DNA of 64,000 nucleotides from Microbacterium sp. CSI-V (GTDB lineage Bacteria; Actinomycetota; Actinomycetes; Actinomycetales; Microbacteriaceae). The position numbers and the translations under genes are program-made. Location: contig NZ_MTQM01000007.1 of assembly GCF_001984105.1 (NCBI RefSeq), positions 62,001 to 126,000 on the forward strand. The letters run 5' to 3'. This document shows positions 62,067 through 64,000 of the stretch, piece after piece; within the stretch, counting starts at the first letter, position 1; the number at the start of each line of letters is the position of its first letter. The notes under the pieces were generated by a model. That model did no database searches and was not told the DNA's origin. It was given only the letters and a program-made list of their open reading frames with translations.

Positions 62067-63725
62067 ATGCCGATCGACACGCCCTCCCATCTCCCGCCCG
62101 TCCTCCGGCCGGAGCACCCGCCGCGCCGCGACCTGTCGGAGCTGGCCCGCCGTTTCGGCGAGCGCAGCGTCGGCGACGTCGAGGGCACCGTCCTCACGGG
62201 CATCACCCTGGCCACGGCGGATCTGCGCGCCGGAGAGGCGTTCGTCGCGATCCGCGGCGTCAACCGACACGGTGCGGAGTTCGCCGCCGCTGCGGCCGAG
62301 CGTGGCGCCGTCGCGGTCATCACCGACGAGGCCGGCGCCGAGATCGCCGCGGACGCGGGAGTCCCGATCGTCGTGGTCGCCGATCCCCGCGCGCTCCTCG
62401 GCGACCTGTCCGCGTGGGTGTACGGCACCGGACCCGACGATGAGCTCCCGCAGTTGCTGGCGACGACCGGCACGAACGGCAAGACCAGCGTGTCGCATCT
62501 GCTGGAAGGCATCCTGGGTCAGCTCGGGGTCGTCACGGGACTGTCGTCCACGGCCGAGCGCCACATCGCCGGCGAGGTCATCGTGTCGCGCCTCACGACG
62601 CCCGAGGCCTCCGAGTTCCACGCGCTGCTGGCCCTCATGCGCGAGCGCGGGGTCCAGGCGGTCGCTGTCGAGGTGAGCGCGCAGGCCCTCACGCGACACC
62701 GCGTCGACGGGCTCCTGTTCGACGTCGCCGGCTTCACGAACCTCACGCACGACCACCTCGACGACTACGCCGACATGCGCGAGTACTTCGAGGCGAAGCT
62801 CCCGCTGTTCCGCGCGGATCGCTCGCGTCGGGGCGTCGTGTGCCTCGACTCCCCCGCGGGCGCCGAGATCGCGGCGCGTGCCGACATCCCCGTCGTCACG
62901 ATCGTCACGCCCGCGATCGCCGCCGACCCGACGGCCGAGGCGGACTGGACGGTCGAGATCGTCGACGAGCGCCAGGACGGCACGGAGTTCACGCTCCGTG
63001 ACCGTGACGGGCGTTCGCTGACGACCGTGGTCCCGGTGATCGGACGCCACATGGCGGCGAACGCGGGCCTGGCGATCGTCATGCTGCTCGAGGCCGGTCA
63101 CACGTGGGAGTCGCTGACCGCAGCCCTCCACGGCGGCCGGATCGCGGCATCCCTCCCCGGACGCACGCAGCTGGTGTCGGGACCCGAGGGCCCCGCGGTG
63201 TACGTCGACTTCGGTCACTCCCCCGACGCGTTCGAGAAGACGCTCGCCGCGGTGCGACGCGTCACGCCCGGGCGCGTCGTGATGCTCTTCGGCGCCGACG
63301 GCGACCGCGACGCGACGAAGCGCCACGACATGGGCCGCACGGCCGTCGAGGGCAGCGACATCCTGATCGTCACCGACCATCACCCCCGGCACGAGAATCC
63401 GGATGCCATCCGGGAGGTGCTCGTCGAAGGGGCGCGCCGCGCGCAGCCCGACGCCGAGATCCACGAGTTCACCCCGCCCGAGCGCGCCATCCTCGAGGCC
63501 GTCGCACTCGTCGGGGAGGGCGACGCGATCCTGTGGGCCGGCCCCGGTCACCAGGACTACCGCGACATCCGCGGGGTGCGGACGCCCTACTCGGCCCGCG
63601 AGCTCTCCCGCCGCGCACTCCGCGCCGCCGGCTGGCCGGTGCCCGATCCGCAGTGGCCGGTGCCGTACCCGACCGACCGCACGCCGTCGTCCGACCCCGA
63701 GCGCCCGGTCGACTTCCCCGCCTGA
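62067..63725 (+). CDS. MurE-like Mur ligase
   Basis: A 552-residue UDP-MurNAc-tripeptide synthetase-like ligase. An N-terminal uridine-binding domain (LATADLRAGEAFVAIRGVNRHG) is followed by the ATP site LLATTGTNGKTSVSHLLEG (near 133), LTHDHLDDYADM (central motif) and VYVDFGHSPDAFEKTL and the C-terminal substrate domain. The diaminopimelate DNPR motif is not present; the corresponding segment reads VTDHHPRHENPDAI, so a different third amino acid (or a different role) is expected. ATG at 62067 is 7 nt after GACAAT with GGAGGGG directly adjoining. The usual dcw cluster is not in this window, so this could be a second copy or the sole one. Confidence 0.85.
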   Translation: MPIDTPSHLPPVLRPEHPPRRDLSELARRFGERSVGDVEGTVLTGITLATADLRAGEAFVAIRGVNRHGAEFAAAAAERGAVAVITDEAGAEIAADAGVPIVVVADPRALLGDLSAWVYGTGPDDELPQLLATTGTNGKTSVSHLLEGILGQLGVVTGLSSTAERHIAGEVIVSRLTTPEASEFHALLALMRERGVQAVAVEVSAQALTRHRVDGLLFDVAGFTNLTHDHLDDYADMREYFEAKLPLFRADRSRRGVVCLDSPAGAEIAARADIPVVTIVTPAIAADPTAEADWTVEIVDERQDGTEFTLRDRDGRSLTTVVPVIGRHMAANAGLAIVMLLEAGHTWESLTAALHGGRIAASLPGRTQLVSGPEGPAVYVDFGHSPDAFEKTLAAVRRVTPGRVVMLFGADGDRDATKRHDMGRTAVEGSDILIVTDHHPRHENPDAIREVLVEGARRAQPDAEIHEFTPPERAILEAVALVGEGDAILWAGPGHQDYRDIRGVRTPYSARELSRRALRAAGWPVPDPQWPVPYPTDRTPSSDPERPVDFPA

Positions 63726-63786
63726 CCGCGACCCCGGCCGCGCGCGCTCGCGGCCCCCGGCCCCGCTGACTTCGGGCGCGCGCGCG

Positions 63787-64000
63787 TCAGCGCGCGGCGA
63801 TGACCGCGTCGGCCGTTCGGCGCGCCCACGCCTCCGCCTCGGCGAGGGATTCCCGCGTCAGCGCGTCGGGGGCTTCGTGCCGCTCCACCACGCGTTCGAT
63901 GACCTCGACGATGTCGAGGAAGCTCAGACGCCCCTCGTGGAACGCGTCCACCGCCTGCTCGTTCGCGGCGTTGAACACCGCGGGGTACGTGCGCCCCGCG
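63787..64000 (-). CDS. dxr: 1-deoxy-D-xylulose-5-phosphate reductoisomerase, C-terminal part
   Basis: The last 71 codons of Dxr (IspC); the 5' part lies beyond the right edge. AGRTYPAVFNAANEQAVDAF and FLDIVEVIERVVERHE are the C-terminal helical domain. Dxr makes methylerythritol 4-phosphate from DXP in the same pathway as ispG. It reads leftward, upstream of rseP. Confidence 0.93.
   Translation of the reverse strand, partial: AGRTYPAVFNAANEQAVDAFHEGRLSFLDIVEVIERVVERHEAPDALTRESLAEAEAWARRTADAVIAAR

Noticed and set aside
60663..63551. A 962-codon frame that would fuse the M50 protease to upstream sequence
   Set aside because: The first 524 codons are antisense to the MurE-like gene; the protease starts at the leaderless GTG at 61979.
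63736..63755. GGCCGCG/CGCGGCC hairpin between the MurE-like gene and dxr as a terminator
   Set aside because: Only 7 bp and within a stretch of alternating GC, so it cannot be told from composition.

Overview
The window is high-GC DNA from an actinobacterium, most likely a Microbacterium or close Microbacteriaceae relative. The basis is the roughly 70% GC, the gene order, the Actinobacteria-type proteins (RnpM/YlxR, PrsW, EfeUOB, Dyp peroxidase) and many genes that start 6-7 nt after a TANNNT hexamer with no Shine-Dalgarno sequence (leaderless transcripts). No database was searched, so the genus is inference.

A backbone of essential minus-strand genes runs through the window from right to left: dxr (cut at the right edge), rseP-like M50 protease, ispG, proS, nusA, rnpM/ylxR, infB, rbfA, truB, ribF, rpsO and pnp (cut at the left edge). 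This is the usual actinobacterial order, opened up by inserted accessory genes. rpsO and pnp, often adjacent, are about 14 kb apart, and rimP is not where it is normally found, upstream of nusA; an HD-domain gene is there instead.

1-14.7 kb: pnp start, a secreted lytic transglycosylase, a glycosyltransferase/SGNH-hydrolase fusion, DedA, fructosamine kinase-like, nuclease, methyltransferase, an FMN reductase/LLM monooxygenase pair, the iron-uptake operon efeUOB with a candidate DtxR/IdeR box, a divergent 2OG-Fe(II) oxygenase, and rpsO. 14.9-25 kb: DUF167, two transporters, YceI, FKBP, PrsW, FAH hydrolase, aspartase, CpdA-like phosphodiesterase, and a Pit phosphate transporter with a small membrane partner. 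25-34.7 kb: oligopeptidase B, a DUF559/AbiEi-type protein bracketed by nested palindromes, pfkA, an orphan protein, a SNF2 helicase and an MFS exporter. 34.7-45.7 kb: the ribF/truB and rbfA/infB/nusA groups with mutY and a CPBP protease. 45.9-58.5 kb: glycogen phosphorylase, a DUF308-lipase fusion, aldo/keto reductase, proS, a frameshifted ECF sigma gene with its membrane partner, a zincin-like protein, pyroglutamyl peptidase, BenE and ispG. 58.5-64 kb: a tryptophan attenuator and a PhzE-type TrpE-TrpG fusion, the M50 protease, a MurE-like ligase and dxr.

The most unusual signals are: (i) five 65-75 bp intergenic elements built from four half-sites in the order forward-forward-reverse-reverse, three of which (AACAGGC half-sites) bracket the DUF559 nuclease-like gene while two others share an ATAAACGCGAT half-site; (ii) a complete Trp-codon attenuator, with a leaderless 11-residue leader peptide containing Trp-Trp, in front of a PhzE-type enzyme; (iii) two tandem long hairpins between infB and rbfA; and (iv) a uridine kinase-like gene with a lost P-loop next to truB.
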